This document shows, one piece after another, positions 1 to 9,994 of a DNA stretch of 64,000 nt. Source of the DNA: Oscillatoriales cyanobacterium (GTDB lineage: Bacteria; Cyanobacteriota; Cyanobacteriia; Cyanobacteriales; Laspinemataceae); contig JAABRM010000040.1 of the NCBI GenBank assembly GCA_011390955.1, forward strand, positions 1-64,000, given 5' to 3'. The first letter of the stretch is position 1, and each line of letters opens with the position of its first letter. Made by a program: the position numbers and the translations under genes. Under the pieces are notes generated by a model, which was not told the DNA's origin, searched no databases, and saw nothing but the letters and a program-made list of their open reading frames with translations.

Positions 1-420
1 GATACGAGGCAGAGCCTCGCTTAGTGGGGTTCCCAGGGAGACCCTGGGAACCAGAGATAATATTTAATAGTTAGTAGCAAATAGCCAATAACTAACAACA
101 AACAACCAACAACAAACAACCAACAACCAACAACAAACAACCAACAACCAAGAACAAAGAACAAAGTATTCTCGTTCCCAGGGTCTCCCTGGGAATGCCC
201 GAATAGAGGCTCTGCCTCGTGTGTAGGGTAGTATATGCGGATACGAGGCAGAGCCTCGCTTAGTGGGGTTCCCAGGGAGACCCTGGGAACCAGAGATAAT
301 ATTTAATAGTTAGTAGCAAATAGCCAATAACTAACAACAAACAACCAACAACAAACAACCAACAACAAACAACCAACAACCAAGAACAAACAACCAACAA
401 CAAACAGCCAACATCAAATC
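1..420. repeat. Duplicated palindromic repeat block with CAAC-type heptamers
   Basis: About 128 bases starting at position 1 recur identically from position 240. Each copy begins with two palindromes (GAGGCAGAGCCTC and TTCCCAGGGAGACCCTGGGAA) and runs into tandem AACAAAC/AACCAAC heptamers. An inverted copy of the two palindromes lies between them at about 173-221. The heptamers resemble the STRR repeats known from filamentous cyanobacteria. No gene is visible before position 540. Confidence 0.85.
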
Positions 421-539
421 TAGAGCAGGATACGGATCATGGCGGATTATCCCTGAATAAGAGAATTGAGCATAAAAGAGTTGGTTGGCAATTCCTGACC
501 TAGTACATAAGGGTTAATGCATCATTATCTAGGAGAATT

Positions 540-2006
540 ATGTTGGCTAATTTAAAGCTGAAATCCCGCCTTTTTTTGTCTTATTTAGTTTATCTGGTGT
601 TTTTAAGTATTCCAGGGGCGATCGCTCCGGCTTACTTCTACCTAAATTCTCAAAAATTTGTCTACCAAACCCCAGAAATCCGCCAAAACTTACTGGCAAA
701 TCAACTGGCTGAGTCGAAAATTAAAATGCAAGAATCTATCTTAGGCTATGTTAGCACAAAAGATCGGGTTTTTGTTGAGTCTTATTATGTCAGTTTTCAG
801 CAATTGAACAAGGCGATCGCTGTTTTGAGTCAAGGGGGAACAGATATGCCCCTCGAATCGGCAACTTACGGACAAAAAATTTTGCTATTGACTCAACAAT
901 TAAATGGTGTAAATCAATATATTTTAGATTCGATTAAATCCGGAAAAACTGAACAGGCGATTCGGGCTATTGGTGCGGACGAAAGTCGGCAAATCTGGTT
1001 AGACTTAACCGCAGAAATTGAAAAAGTGAGAATTGCCGAAACTCAGGCAGAATCGCAAAAAATTCAAGCAGTTAATACCTCAGTGAGGCAGTTAATTTTC
1101 ATGGGGGCTTTAGCTACTGTGATTTTTTTCCTGTTGGCGATCGCCCTGGGTTTGGTGATGACCGATCGCATTTTGGCAAGGGGGAATCAGTTGCTCGATC
1201 CGATGGTGAAATCTTCCGTGGCGATCGCCCAAGAAATGAACGAACACGAACAGAGTACCCACAATCAAGCCCTCATGTTCAGTGCTGCCACTCCTCAACT
1301 ACGAGAAGTGCATGAATTTTCCCCGGTTGTCCTAGAACAAACCACCTCTATTTGTCAGCATCTCGAAGAGATTTCCCTAAATTTACGGGAGATTCGGGAG
1401 CAGTTTAATCAAATTAAAGATTTAAGAGAGTTGAGCGATCGCTTAGTGGACTACAGTAAAAAAATTTCCCTGAATATTAGTCTCAAAACTTGGCAAACTA
1501 ATCCAGAAACTACTCGGATGTTTATTTTATTAAATACAGAAATTAAAAATTTGACTAATCAGGCTCAAAAAATCGCCCAAACTCTGAATCAAATTGTCCG
1601 GGAATCCGAGGATATTCAACCGCATATTTCATCATTTACCCCGCCCACTTGGGGGAATCATGGTGCGGCAGGGGAAATTCCCAATAATATTAGCAATACT
1701 TTTGTGAGTAATGATGTCAGTAATCATGTCATTAATGATGTCATTAATGATTTTCCGCCGATTCCTGGTGAAGCGATCGAGCGGCTGGTACTGCGTTGTG
1801 AAAAGATGAAAATTCAGATGGCAGAATTAGCATCATATAGCCAGGATCAAGTGACAAAAACCGAGCAAATTTTGCAGACTACGGCACAATTAGAAGCAGC
1901 CACCATGACCACGGCTTGTGGAATTGGTGAAACCAATCTTCAAATGCAAAAACTTAAACAACTTGCCGAGGATTTAAAGTTATTTTTGGGGGATGCCGCA
2001 GCTTGA
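540..2006 (+). CDS. Degenerate chemoreceptor-like membrane protein
   Basis: A 488-residue protein with one membrane segment near residues 14-34, an outside helical region to about 180, a second membrane segment near 185-207 and a long helical cytoplasmic part. This is the topology of the receptors downstream, but the signalling tip shared by those proteins (QTNMLALNA...EIRKLA) is absent, so CheA/CheW binding in the normal way is doubtful. Residues about 385-405 are a short tandem repeat rich in V, N and D (SNDVSNHVINDVIND). The start has a good ribosome site (AGGAG, 6 bases upstream). A clear terminator follows at 2122, so it is probably its own transcription unit. It may be a decayed receptor or a regulator of receptor clusters; the function is unknown. 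Confidence 0.7.
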   Translation: MLANLKLKSRLFLSYLVYLVFLSIPGAIAPAYFYLNSQKFVYQTPEIRQNLLANQLAESKIKMQESILGYVSTKDRVFVESYYVSFQQLNKAIAVLSQGGTDMPLESATYGQKILLLTQQLNGVNQYILDSIKSGKTEQAIRAIGADESRQIWLDLTAEIEKVRIAETQAESQKIQAVNTSVRQLIFMGALATVIFFLLAIALGLVMTDRILARGNQLLDPMVKSSVAIAQEMNEHEQSTHNQALMFSAATPQLREVHEFSPVVLEQTTSICQHLEEISLNLREIREQFNQIKDLRELSDRLVDYSKKISLNISLKTWQTNPETTRMFILLNTEIKNLTNQAQKIAQTLNQIVRESEDIQPHISSFTPPTWGNHGAAGEIPNNISNTFVSNDVSNHVINDVINDFPPIPGEAIERLVLRCEKMKIQMAELASYSQDQVTKTEQILQTTAQLEAATMTTACGIGETNLQMQKLKQLAEDLKLFLGDAAA

Positions 2007-2121
2007 CTTAAAAGCATTTTGGTTAAAAGTAAAGACGATTGCCGCATATTTTGCCAAAATTATAGCGAAGGGTACATTGGCTGCATCAGCCTTAAAGTTA
2101 CAACATTTAATCTTCTGCTGT

Positions 2122-2163
2122 CGCCTCAGAACGATCTGAGGCGTTCCTTTTTGCTTTTTTTTA
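2122..2163 (+). terminator. Rho-independent terminator after the degenerate receptor gene
   Basis: A perfect 8-bp stem (CGCCTCAG / CTGAGGCG, loop AACGAT) is followed by a T-rich run broken only by a few bases. It separates the first gene from the receptor gene at 2337. Confidence 0.85.
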
Positions 2164-2224
2164 AAAAATTAATGATTCATCCTTAAGTTAATATGCTAAG
2201 ATAATAAACTAGAAAAAACCACTT

Positions 2225-2296
2225 CCAGAAACCGGGTTTCTTAACCAAGCTATCAGGACGAAGCATAAATTGTCCCAGAAACCCGGTTTCTTCTTC
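2225..2296. repeat. Two copies of an AGAAACCGGGTTTCT palindrome
   Basis: AGAAACCGGGTTTCT and AGAAACCCGGTTTCT occur about 50 bases apart in the leader of the first true receptor gene. They look like dispersed intergenic palindromes rather than an operator. The rest of 2164-2336 is AT-rich with nothing else recognisable. Confidence 0.6.
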
Positions 2297-2336
2297 CGGA
2301 AAAAAATCTTTCACTGAACCAAGGTCGTCTAGAAGA

Positions 2337-4127
2337 ATGTCTCAGAAAATGTCATTAAGAAATCAATCAATTATTTTTGCGATCGCCCTCGGAACTATCC
2401 CGGTAATCGCCACCGGCATCATTGCTTATTGGATCACTAATCCAACGATTAAAACTGGAGTTATTCGCTATCAAAAAACCCTGGCAATTGGCATCACCAA
2501 TCGCATCCATCAACTGACGAGCGAACGGGTCAACGATCTGGAAGTTATCTCTGGTTTGGGTATGTTCAACGAGCAAAAAGTCGTTTCCGGGACAACATAT
2601 AATCAACTGAATGTGCTGATGGAAACTTTTCGCCAATCTTATGGGATGTATCAAAGCATCTTGGTCTCTGACCTCACGGGCAAAGTGATGTTACAAACCC
2701 AAGGAGCTTCTGTCTCTAACATTGGCAACGAAGACTATTTTCAGCAAGTCCAACGCACCAATCAAATCGCCGTTGTCAAACGTAAAGAACAAGGAGGTGA
2801 GTATGTGATTATTATGGCCGCACCTTTACGGAATATCAACAGTTCGCAGCCGATCGGCGTGGTGCGGACGCTCATGCCCGTAAAAGAGTTGGCAGGTATT
2901 GTGAGTTTCGCGGCGGAACGGTTAGCGGAAGGGGCAGAAAAATTTCAGAGTGAAAATTATCATCTTATTGATGGGGAAGGGAATATATTTCTCTCTAGTA
3001 ACCCCAGTCTGGTGGGGCAAAAAATTGAGAATCATATTCCCGAATTTCGCCAGTTATCCCAAAATAAGCAAAGCATCAGTCAAGAATTGTTTAATCCTGC
3101 CACCAAGGAAAATATACTGATTACTTATATCCCCATGCCCGCGATCGCTGAAATACCCAACCTTAACTGGAGTGCGATCGTCACTCACGATACGAAAGAA
3201 GTTTTTGCTACAGAAAAACAGTTGTTTTGGGTATTGACTGTGGTGGTGTTAGTCACCTCTGTAGTGGTGAGCATTATTGCGGCTTTATTTGCCAACCGCA
3301 CTACCCGCACGATTACGGAAATTGCCAATGTCATCGCGGAATCATCGGTAGAAATTGCCAGCACAATGGAACAGCAAGAACGCAGTACCAGCCAACAAGC
3401 GATGGCGGTGAATCAAACCACTAGCACTATGAATGAGTTGAATAATTCCGCTCGACAGTCCGCAGAGCAAGCGGAAGGGTCTGCTCACGGGGCTCGTCAG
3501 GCTTTAAATTTGTCTCAGGAAGGCAGTAATGCGGTAGAAGATACCCTCGAAGGGATGAATACTCTCCGGGAAAAAGTTGGGGCGATCGCGCAACAAATTA
3601 TGCGACTCAGCCAACAAACCAATCAAATTGGCAATATTTCCACCATTGTGGCTGACCTAGCCAACCAAACCAATATGTTAGCCCTGAATGCTTCCGTGGA
3701 AGCAGTCCGGGCAGGTGAACATGGCAAGGGATTTGGAGTGGTGGCCGGTGAAATTCGTAAACTGGCCGATCAAAGCAAAAATTCCGCTGAGAAAATTAAT
3801 ACATTAGTAGCAGATATCCAAAATTCTATTGACCTCACGGTAATGGTGACTGATGAAGGGACAAAAACTGTAGAAGACGGAGTAAAAATTGCCCAAGAGA
3901 CAGAGAAAGCTTTTTCTGGGGTCAGCAATGCGATTAATGATATTGTCCTTAGTACCCAGCAAATTTCCTTGAACGCGGAACAGCAGGTGACGGCCATTCA
4001 ACAAGTGGTCGATGCGATGAATAGCTTGAACTCATCGGCTCGGGAAAATGTTCAGGGAATTAGTCAAGTGAAAACCCGCACCCAAGAACTCAGCCAAGCG
4101 GCTCAAACCCTGCAAAGTATTGTCTAA
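2337..4127 (+). CDS. Methyl-accepting chemotaxis protein with a Cache-type sensor
   Basis: A 596-residue transmembrane chemoreceptor that should sense an outside ligand and control a CheA kinase. Membrane helices lie near residues 12-33 and 296-318; the roughly 260-residue region between them fits a double-Cache sensor. The signalling domain follows (about 320-596) with the tip [20 protein letters not shown] then GFGVVAGEIRKLA at about 440-475. There is no recognisable HAMP domain between the second membrane helix and the signalling coil. Compared with the receptors at 6446, 8182 and 9995, the C-terminal arm is 14 residues longer (the KIAQETEKAFSGVS stretch). It is the first of five true receptors in a row ahead of CheA. 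Confidence 0.93.
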   Translation: MSQKMSLRNQSIIFAIALGTIPVIATGIIAYWITNPTIKTGVIRYQKTLAIGITNRIHQLTSERVNDLEVISGLGMFNEQKVVSGTTYNQLNVLMETFRQSYGMYQSILVSDLTGKVMLQTQGASVSNIGNEDYFQQVQRTNQIAVVKRKEQGGEYVIIMAAPLRNINSSQPIGVVRTLMPVKELAGIVSFAAERLAEGAEKFQSENYHLIDGEGNIFLSSNPSLVGQKIENHIPEFRQLSQNKQSISQELFNPATKENILITYIPMPAIAEIPNLNWSAIVTHDTKEVFATEKQLFWVLTVVVLVTSVVVSIIAALFANRTTRTITEIANVIAESSVEIASTMEQQERSTSQQAMAVNQTTSTMNELNNSARQSAEQAEGSAHGARQALNLSQEGSNAVEDTLEGMNTLREKVGAIAQQIMRLSQQTNQIGNISTIVADLANQTNMLALNASVEAVRAGEHGKGFGVVAGEIRKLADQSKNSAEKINTLVADIQNSIDLTVMVTDEGTKTVEDGVKIAQETEKAFSGVSNAINDIVLSTQQISLNAEQQVTAIQQVVDAMNSLNSSARENVQGISQVKTRTQELSQAAQTLQSIV

Positions 4128-4191
4128 TATTGTTGAAATATTATTTAATCTTGTTGAAATATTGTTTAAAGAAGGAAATTAATCAATAATT

Positions 4192-6075
4192 ATGAACGCT
4201 TTCTTCAAAAAAATCCAAAATCAATTGGTGTCTCTGCTAATTTGTAGTATTTTACTTCCGGTTTTCGTTCTGGGAGGTTATAGCATTTCGGTTTACTCCA
4301 ATGCTTTAACGGACTTATATTTACAGCAGACGAATAACCAAGGAGAGCAAAACACGGAAAAAATCGTCAATTTTTTACAAATTTTTCAAAAAGACCTTTT
4401 AGTTTTAGGTGAAATGCCGCCCGTTCAAGGAATTATCCGCGCTAGAGAAGCAGGAGGCATAGATCGGCAACAAAACTCTTCTTATGAGATTTGGGTACAA
4501 CGACTGAATGGGATTTTTGAAGCGACGATGAAAAATAATTCTGCTTATATGGAGCTTCGATATTTAAATGAAAAAGGAGAGGAAATGGTCAGACTGGATT
4601 CAGATGGTAAAAATATCACCGTGAGTCCGCCCAATCAGCTAGAAAATAAGTCCGATCGAGCATTTTTTCAGGAAACGAGCAAATTAAGCGATCGCGAAAT
4701 TTATACTTCATCCTTACAATTAAATAAAGAGCTAGGCAAGATTACCACCCCTTATCGGCCAGTCATTGAATATGGGATCCCAATTTTTGATGTCACGGGT
4801 CAAAGAAAAGGAATGCTGATGAGTAAGGTGTCCGCTCAACCTGTGTTTGATCTGATTAAAAGTTTTCACCTTAATCAAACAACTGAAGTGATGTTAGTGA
4901 ATCAAGATGGATATTACTTATATCATAAAGATCCGGAAAAGCAATGGGGTTTTGACTTAAATCATAATGAAACAATATTTAAAGATTATCAATCAGATTT
5001 AGCCAGTCAATTAATTTCACTCAACCAGGATGTTGATGGGTTGACTTTTAATAATACTTTTTTTAATTTTTATGGTATTCTTTTAAGTGAAACCGACAAC
5101 TCTTATTTAAAATTAATTTTTCAAACTGACCGAAACCAAATTACTAAGCCCGTTGACGAATTGAAAAAATTTAATGTTTCTATTGTTTTGATTACGTTGG
5201 CGATCGTTTTACCTTTTGCGGTTATCCAAATTCGTAATTTAATTAATCGCTTAAAAATTTTAGTTAATAATATTTCTAATTTTTCTTTGGATATTTTGAC
5301 AACCTTAAATCAACAAGAGACTCTTTTATACCATCAGTCTTCAACGGTGAATGATACTAGCAATACTCTGGAGGATCTGGGAAAATTTGCCCAACAAACC
5401 GCCCAAGAAGCGGAAAAGGTGGCGAAAAATGCCCAGCAAGCATTAACTTTAGCAGATCGGGGAGATAACTTGGTACAAGACACTCTGAAAGGGCTGCTTT
5501 CGGTGCAAGAAAAAGTGGCCGTTATTTCTCAGCAAGCGCAACGATTAGGAAGTCAAACCTCTCAGATTGGTAATATTACCAATTTAGCTCGCGTGGTGAG
5601 CGATTTGGCCAAGCAAACGAATATGTTAGCTTTGAATGCTTCGGTGGAAGCAGTCCGCGCTGGCGAACATGGGCAGGGTTTTGGGGTGGTGGCCTCCGAA
5701 ATTCGCAAACTTTCCGATGAAAGTCGGAAGGCAGCAGAAAATATTAATGCGATCGTGCCAGAACTTCAAGGAGCGATCGCGGCTACGGTTCAAGCCACCC
5801 AAGCGGGGGCAAAAACCCTGGAAACTGGGATGACTGTTGCGGAACAAGCGGCTCAAGCTTTTAGTGGGGTGCGGCAAGCAGCCAATCAGGTGTTTATTAG
5901 TAATCAACAAATGTCTTTCAATGCGAAAAAACAAGCAGCTTCTATGGAAGAATTGGTGCATATTATGGTCGATCTGAATCAAAAATCGGCGGAAAGTGTG
6001 AAAGCGATCGGTTACACTAAGCAGGGAGTAGAAACTTTGAATAAACAAGCGGAAAGTTTGAAGACAATCTTATAA
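4192..6075 (+). CDS. Methyl-accepting chemotaxis protein with a Cache-type sensor
   Basis: A 627-residue receptor, 64 bases after its neighbour and probably cotranscribed with it. Membrane helices lie near residues 14-36 and 330-348. The large external region contains Cache-like features (YGIPIFDVTGQRKGML, NQDGYYLYHKDPE). The signalling domain has the tip [20 protein letters not shown] and GFGVVASEIRKLS at about 471-510, again with no HAMP. Unlike the other four receptors, it carries three extra residues just before the tip (QIGNITNLARVVSDLAKQTN against QIGNISTIVADLANQTN), a length that does not fit a heptad step. It could be a functional variant or a receptor with altered packing. Confidence 0.92.
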   Translation: MNAFFKKIQNQLVSLLICSILLPVFVLGGYSISVYSNALTDLYLQQTNNQGEQNTEKIVNFLQIFQKDLLVLGEMPPVQGIIRAREAGGIDRQQNSSYEIWVQRLNGIFEATMKNNSAYMELRYLNEKGEEMVRLDSDGKNITVSPPNQLENKSDRAFFQETSKLSDREIYTSSLQLNKELGKITTPYRPVIEYGIPIFDVTGQRKGMLMSKVSAQPVFDLIKSFHLNQTTEVMLVNQDGYYLYHKDPEKQWGFDLNHNETIFKDYQSDLASQLISLNQDVDGLTFNNTFFNFYGILLSETDNSYLKLIFQTDRNQITKPVDELKKFNVSIVLITLAIVLPFAVIQIRNLINRLKILVNNISNFSLDILTTLNQQETLLYHQSSTVNDTSNTLEDLGKFAQQTAQEAEKVAKNAQQALTLADRGDNLVQDTLKGLLSVQEKVAVISQQAQRLGSQTSQIGNITNLARVVSDLAKQTNMLALNASVEAVRAGEHGQGFGVVASEIRKLSDESRKAAENINAIVPELQGAIAATVQATQAGAKTLETGMTVAEQAAQAFSGVRQAANQVFISNQQMSFNAKKQAASMEELVHIMVDLNQKSAESVKAIGYTKQGVETLNKQAESLKTIL

Positions 6076-6150
6076 TCTTATAAACCGATGTGCATAAATC
6101 AATTCACTACAGACTTCATTAGAGGAAAGAGAAAAGAGGATGCATAGAAT

Positions 6151-6382
6151 TGTAGGGTGGGCAAAACTTCACCATCATATATGGTAGATTGGGTAAAATT
6201 TTTTGCCCACCCTACTAAGCTACCTATCAAATATTGTAGGGTGGGCAAAACTCCACCATCATCTATGGTAGATTGGGTAAATTTTTTTGCCCACCCTACT
6301 AAGCTACCGATCGAATATTGTAGGGTGGGCAAAACTCCACCATCATCTATGGTAGATTGGGTAAATTTTTTTGCCCACCCTA
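6151..6382. repeat. Three 84-bp tandem copies of a GTAGGGTGGGC hairpin repeat
   Basis: Copies start at 6151, 6235 and 6319. Each unit has ends GTAGGGTGGGCAAAA and TTTTGCCCACCCTAC around about 33 bases, so it can fold as a hairpin. The 84-base period is a multiple of three, so it stays open in one frame on each strand and gives false repetitive ORFs. The same palindrome occurs singly elsewhere in the window. Confidence 0.9.
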
Positions 6383-6445
6383 CAAATGTTAGGGGCTATC
6401 AAGTTATTAGGAAATTATTAGGAAATTATTAGGAAAATTTTTCTT

Positions 6446-7780
6446 ATGCTCAAATTCAATTCTTTGAAGATTCGAGAAAGAATTCTAGCGGGCTATTCGG
6501 TTCCTTTGTTATTTGCGATCGCCGTGGCGGTGATGGTTACGTTAGAAATTGATAAATTTCAAGAAAAAAATAAAACAGAAGTGATGGTCGGACAAGTCGT
6601 AGAGAATGCCCGGAATATCTCGTTCAGTATTTTGATGATCGGTCGAGCCAGCCGAGGTTATTTACTGAATCAAAACCCGGTCCGGTTCACTGAATTCGAG
6701 CAAGGAAACCAACTTTTACAAGATTCAGTAATTGCTTTAAAGCCTTTAATCGCTAATAACCAAGATCAAAAGCAACGTTTGGATGAAATTATTCAGGAAG
6801 CTGAAGCGTTAATTAAGTTTAATTCCAGCTTGATTAACCAGACAAAAGCGGGAAACATTAAAGCAGCCTTAGAAGAATTCAACTCCTTTAATTATCAAGA
6901 CACTGGCAGAAAACTGGAAGCCCTTGTGAAAGAATTTCAAGATACGGAGTTATTAAATCAACAACAAAAACGCGAAGAGTCTGATTCCAGTATAATTTTT
7001 TTAAGACAAGCGGTAATTTTTGGCACTTCAATTTCTGTCTTTTTGTCAATTATAATCGGCTGGTTTTTAACTCAAAAAATTACTGAAACTTTAAATAATA
7101 CCGCCAATACGATCGCCTCTTCTTCCACGGAAATTGCCACCACGGTGGAACAACAAGAAAATCTGATTACTCAGCAAGCCTTATCGGTGAATGAAACTAC
7201 TTCGACAATGGACGAATTGGCAGCATCTTCCCGCCAAGCTGCGGAACATTCCGAGTCCAGCCGATTACAAGTGGAACAAATTTCTCTGCAAATTGTATAT
7301 TTAATTGAACAAGTGAACCAAATTAATCAAGTGGCTAATTTGGTCAGCGAAATTGCTAATCAAACCAATATGTTATCTTTGAATGCGGCAGTAGAAGCGG
7401 CTCGATCTGGCAGTAATGGCAAGGGGTTTGCGGTGGTGGCAGCGGAAATTAGAAAGTTAGCGGATCAAAGTAAACAATCGGCCCTGGAAATTAATAAGTT
7501 GGTGATGGATATTCAAAAAACCACCAATTCAGCGGTAGTAATTAGGGATGCTAAAACTAGAAATGTTGAGAGTTTGTTGGCTGGAGTTAATAATATTGCG
7601 GTGAATGCCCAACAAATTTCTTTGAGCGCGAAACAGCAAGCAGAGGCAGTGAAACAGGTGGTGATTGCGATGAATAACCTTAATCAGTCCGCTCAAGAAA
7701 TGGTGAATGGGATTAATCAGACCAAAGTCGGGATTAAACAGTTAAATGATATGGCGATGACATTGAAGGAAGAACTGTAG
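6446..7780 (+). CDS. Methyl-accepting chemotaxis protein, four-helix-bundle sensor
   Basis: A 444-residue receptor with membrane helices near residues 15-35 and 187-207 enclosing a short, mostly helical periplasmic domain of the CHASE3/4HB size. The signalling tip ([32 protein letters not shown], about 300-335) is close to the classic sequence. The arm leading to the tip is about 28 residues shorter than in the receptor at 2337, so the signalling bundle is of a different length. No HAMP domain is visible. It follows the 84-bp repeats and precedes a long low-complexity spacer. Confidence 0.92.
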   Translation: MLKFNSLKIRERILAGYSVPLLFAIAVAVMVTLEIDKFQEKNKTEVMVGQVVENARNISFSILMIGRASRGYLLNQNPVRFTEFEQGNQLLQDSVIALKPLIANNQDQKQRLDEIIQEAEALIKFNSSLINQTKAGNIKAALEEFNSFNYQDTGRKLEALVKEFQDTELLNQQQKREESDSSIIFLRQAVIFGTSISVFLSIIIGWFLTQKITETLNNTANTIASSSTEIATTVEQQENLITQQALSVNETTSTMDELAASSRQAAEHSESSRLQVEQISLQIVYLIEQVNQINQVANLVSEIANQTNMLSLNAAVEAARSGSNGKGFAVVAAEIRKLADQSKQSALEINKLVMDIQKTTNSAVVIRDAKTRNVESLLAGVNNIAVNAQQISLSAKQQAEAVKQVVIAMNNLNQSAQEMVNGINQTKVGIKQLNDMAMTLKEEL

Positions 7781-8181
7781 GATTCTGGTAAAATATGCGC
7801 GGGTATTATACCGTTGCGGAGGCAATGCCGCGCCCCTGGCTGCGAATGCAATGTCGCTGCTGCAATCTTGCTGCTGCAATATCGCTGCTGCAATATCGCT
7901 GCTGCAATATCGCTGCTGCAATATCGCTGCTGCAATATCGCTGCGTCAATTTTTGGGGTAGTTGGGGCTATTTTAGGATAGTTTGGGATAGTTTGGGATA
8001 GTTTAGAGGATTTTAGAGGGTTTTAGAGTAGTTTAGGGTAATTTAAATTTGGGGTAGTTTGGGGTAGTTTGGGGTAGTTTGGGGTAGTTTGGGGTAGTTT
8101 GGGGAATTTTGGGGATGTCGATTTTTTGATATCGATGTAGATCATGGGGATTCATGGCTTATTACCAGTGAGTGAAACAAA
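7781..8181. repeat. Low-complexity spacer with 14-bp and 10-bp tandem repeats
   Basis: From about 7850 to 7944 there are six or so copies of a 14-base unit (GCTGCTGCAATATC). From about 7960 to 8115 there are degenerate then perfect copies of a 10-base unit (GTTTGGGGTA). Both have periods that are not multiples of three, so open frames across them are accidental. No gene is supported here. Confidence 0.9.
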
Positions 8182-9681
8182 ATGATGCCCTGGAACGGAT
8201 TTAAACTTAAAGGTCAGATTTTAACGGGTTATGCTTTCCCGATTATTTTTCTGGCCATTCTGTCGGGTCTGGTGTTGGTCAATGTCCAAAAAGTTACTCA
8301 ACTGACTGACAACATCAAACAGGGAAATAAAATTATCAATCTTATGGGAGAAGCGACGCTTCATGCTATTCGCATGGAACGTTCGATGCGAGGATATTTG
8401 GTGAATCAGAAATCTCGTCATCTAGAAGGAGTGAGTCTGGGGCGTGAGTCTTTTAATCAAGCGATCGCCGAGATAAAATCTAGCCTCAGCTTTCGCGACG
8501 ATCGCGGACAATGGCACCGTTTTGCTCAAGTTGCGATTCTAAGTGAGGAGTTGAAAGCGGCTGAGGATGAAATTTTAAGCTTGGTGCAGTCAGGTGATTT
8601 AGCCACTGCCCTAGAATTATTTGCTACAGATGAAACCAGCGATCTCATTCGCGACATCCAAGCAGTTTATACGGAATTTAAGCAGGTAGAAGAACAACAG
8701 ATTGCCACGGAACAAAGGGAGTATCAAGCGGCGATTCAAAGTTTATGGGCGATCGCTGCTCTGGGAACCGCGATCGCCAGTATGGTGGCCTTAATTTTTG
8801 GCAACTTAATTGCGGCAAATGTGCGGCATCGAATCGATCGCGCCGTTAGTTCTTTGGCTACTTCTGCCCATGAATTACTGACAATTGTCACCGAATATGA
8901 ACAAATAGGCCAAAATCAAACATCGGCTTTTACCGAACTTTCTCTGGCAATGACCCAGTTAAGCGGATCGTCTCAAGGCACTGCCACGCGATCGCAAACG
9001 GTGGTTTTTGGGGTAGAGTCCATCTTGGTTTTAGTGGATAGCAAGACGCGAGGAAAAATGCACAGAGATCGAGAAACCGACCGTATTAGCGTCTCCGATG
9101 TTAGCGTCCCGGATGTTAGCGTACCAGATGTTAGCGTCCCGGAAACATTCCGTCAGGGACTCTCAGACCGGGTGAGGGAAATTTCCCAACAGACGCAACA
9201 GTTGAATCAACAAGTAGAGCGAATTGATGCGATCGCCAATTTAGTCCACAGTTTCGCCAATCAAACCAATATGCTGGCGCTGAATGCTGCCGTCGAAGCG
9301 GTTCATGCGGGTCAATTGGGAAATGGGTTTGCCACCATTGCCGACGAAATTAGAAAATTAGCCCTACAAAGCCGTCAGTCCGTAGATCAAATTAATCTTT
9401 TGGTGCGGGATATTCACCAAGCGACTTCTCTCACTATGACGGCTACGGAAAACGGCAAACAAAGTTGCGCCGATTTGCTATTGGCACTAAATCAGATCGC
9501 TGAAACTACTCAAGAAATTTCCCGGAATACTCAGCAACAAGCCCAAACCATCAATCAAGTCACCCAAGCAATTTCGACCTTAACCACGAGTATGGAAAAA
9601 ACGAGCAATAACTTTTCCGTTGTCAAACGGACAGCCGAACAATTAAACACCGCTATGGACGATCTGAAAGTGATTGTCTGA
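8182..9681 (+). CDS. Methyl-accepting chemotaxis protein with a V-P-D repeat insert
   Basis: A 499-residue receptor with membrane helices near residues 15-37 and 186-211 and a helical periplasmic domain (the [11 protein letters not shown] motif is CHASE3-like). The tip ([20 protein letters not shown], then [13 protein letters not shown]) departs from its paralogs: RAGE has become HAGQ. The N-terminal arm contains a polar insert with four tandem five-residue repeats (SVPDV type, about residues 303-323, 15-base DNA repeats near 9090-9145) that should break the coiled coil. No HAMP. It may signal weakly or differently from its neighbours. Confidence 0.9.
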   Translation: MMPWNGFKLKGQILTGYAFPIIFLAILSGLVLVNVQKVTQLTDNIKQGNKIINLMGEATLHAIRMERSMRGYLVNQKSRHLEGVSLGRESFNQAIAEIKSSLSFRDDRGQWHRFAQVAILSEELKAAEDEILSLVQSGDLATALELFATDETSDLIRDIQAVYTEFKQVEEQQIATEQREYQAAIQSLWAIAALGTAIASMVALIFGNLIAANVRHRIDRAVSSLATSAHELLTIVTEYEQIGQNQTSAFTELSLAMTQLSGSSQGTATRSQTVVFGVESILVLVDSKTRGKMHRDRETDRISVSDVSVPDVSVPDVSVPETFRQGLSDRVREISQQTQQLNQQVERIDAIANLVHSFANQTNMLALNAAVEAVHAGQLGNGFATIADEIRKLALQSRQSVDQINLLVRDIHQATSLTMTATENGKQSCADLLLALNQIAETTQEISRNTQQQAQTINQVTQAISTLTTSMEKTSNNFSVVKRTAEQLNTAMDDLKVIV

Positions 9682-9994
9682 GCTAAAAGTCCACGATTGA
9701 TAATTATTAATTATCAATTATCAATTATCAATTATCAATTATCAATTATCAATTACACCCCAACCACCAACAAACAACAAACAACAAACAACAAACAACA
9801 AACAACAAACAACAAACAACTTTCTCTATTATCCATTATCCATTAAAGTCTAGTTGGACATTGCGCCCCTCCCTTGTAGGTTACTTGTCGCCCTTTTACC
9901 TGAGCAATATCGCGAAGCTTCCAGGAGGTAATCGCCTAATTCCGACCGTCTACGCAAATTAACTCTTAATTACCAGTCACACCACAAATTTGCT
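9682..9994. repeat. Spacer with ATTATCAATT and AACAAAC tandem repeats
   Basis: From about 9700 to 9755 a 10-base unit (TTATCAATTA) repeats, and from about 9766 to 9820 a heptamer (AACAAAC) repeats about eight times. The remaining roughly 150 bases up to the next receptor hold no recognisable site beyond AT-rich sequence. Confidence 0.9.

Noticed and set aside
2225-2296. AGAAACCGGGTTTCT palindromes as an operator for the receptor gene
   Set aside because: The motif looks like a dispersed intergenic repeat and its position relative to a promoter cannot be shown.
6099-6432. Repetitive open frames on both strands with WVKFFAHPTKLPI-type peptides
   Set aside because: They are translations of an 84-bp tandem palindromic repeat whose period is a multiple of three; no start signal or family supports them.
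7717-8001. Open frames rich in CCN/LLQYR or QQRYCSSDIAA repeats
   Set aside because: They come from a 14-base tandem repeat and overlap the end of a real receptor gene.
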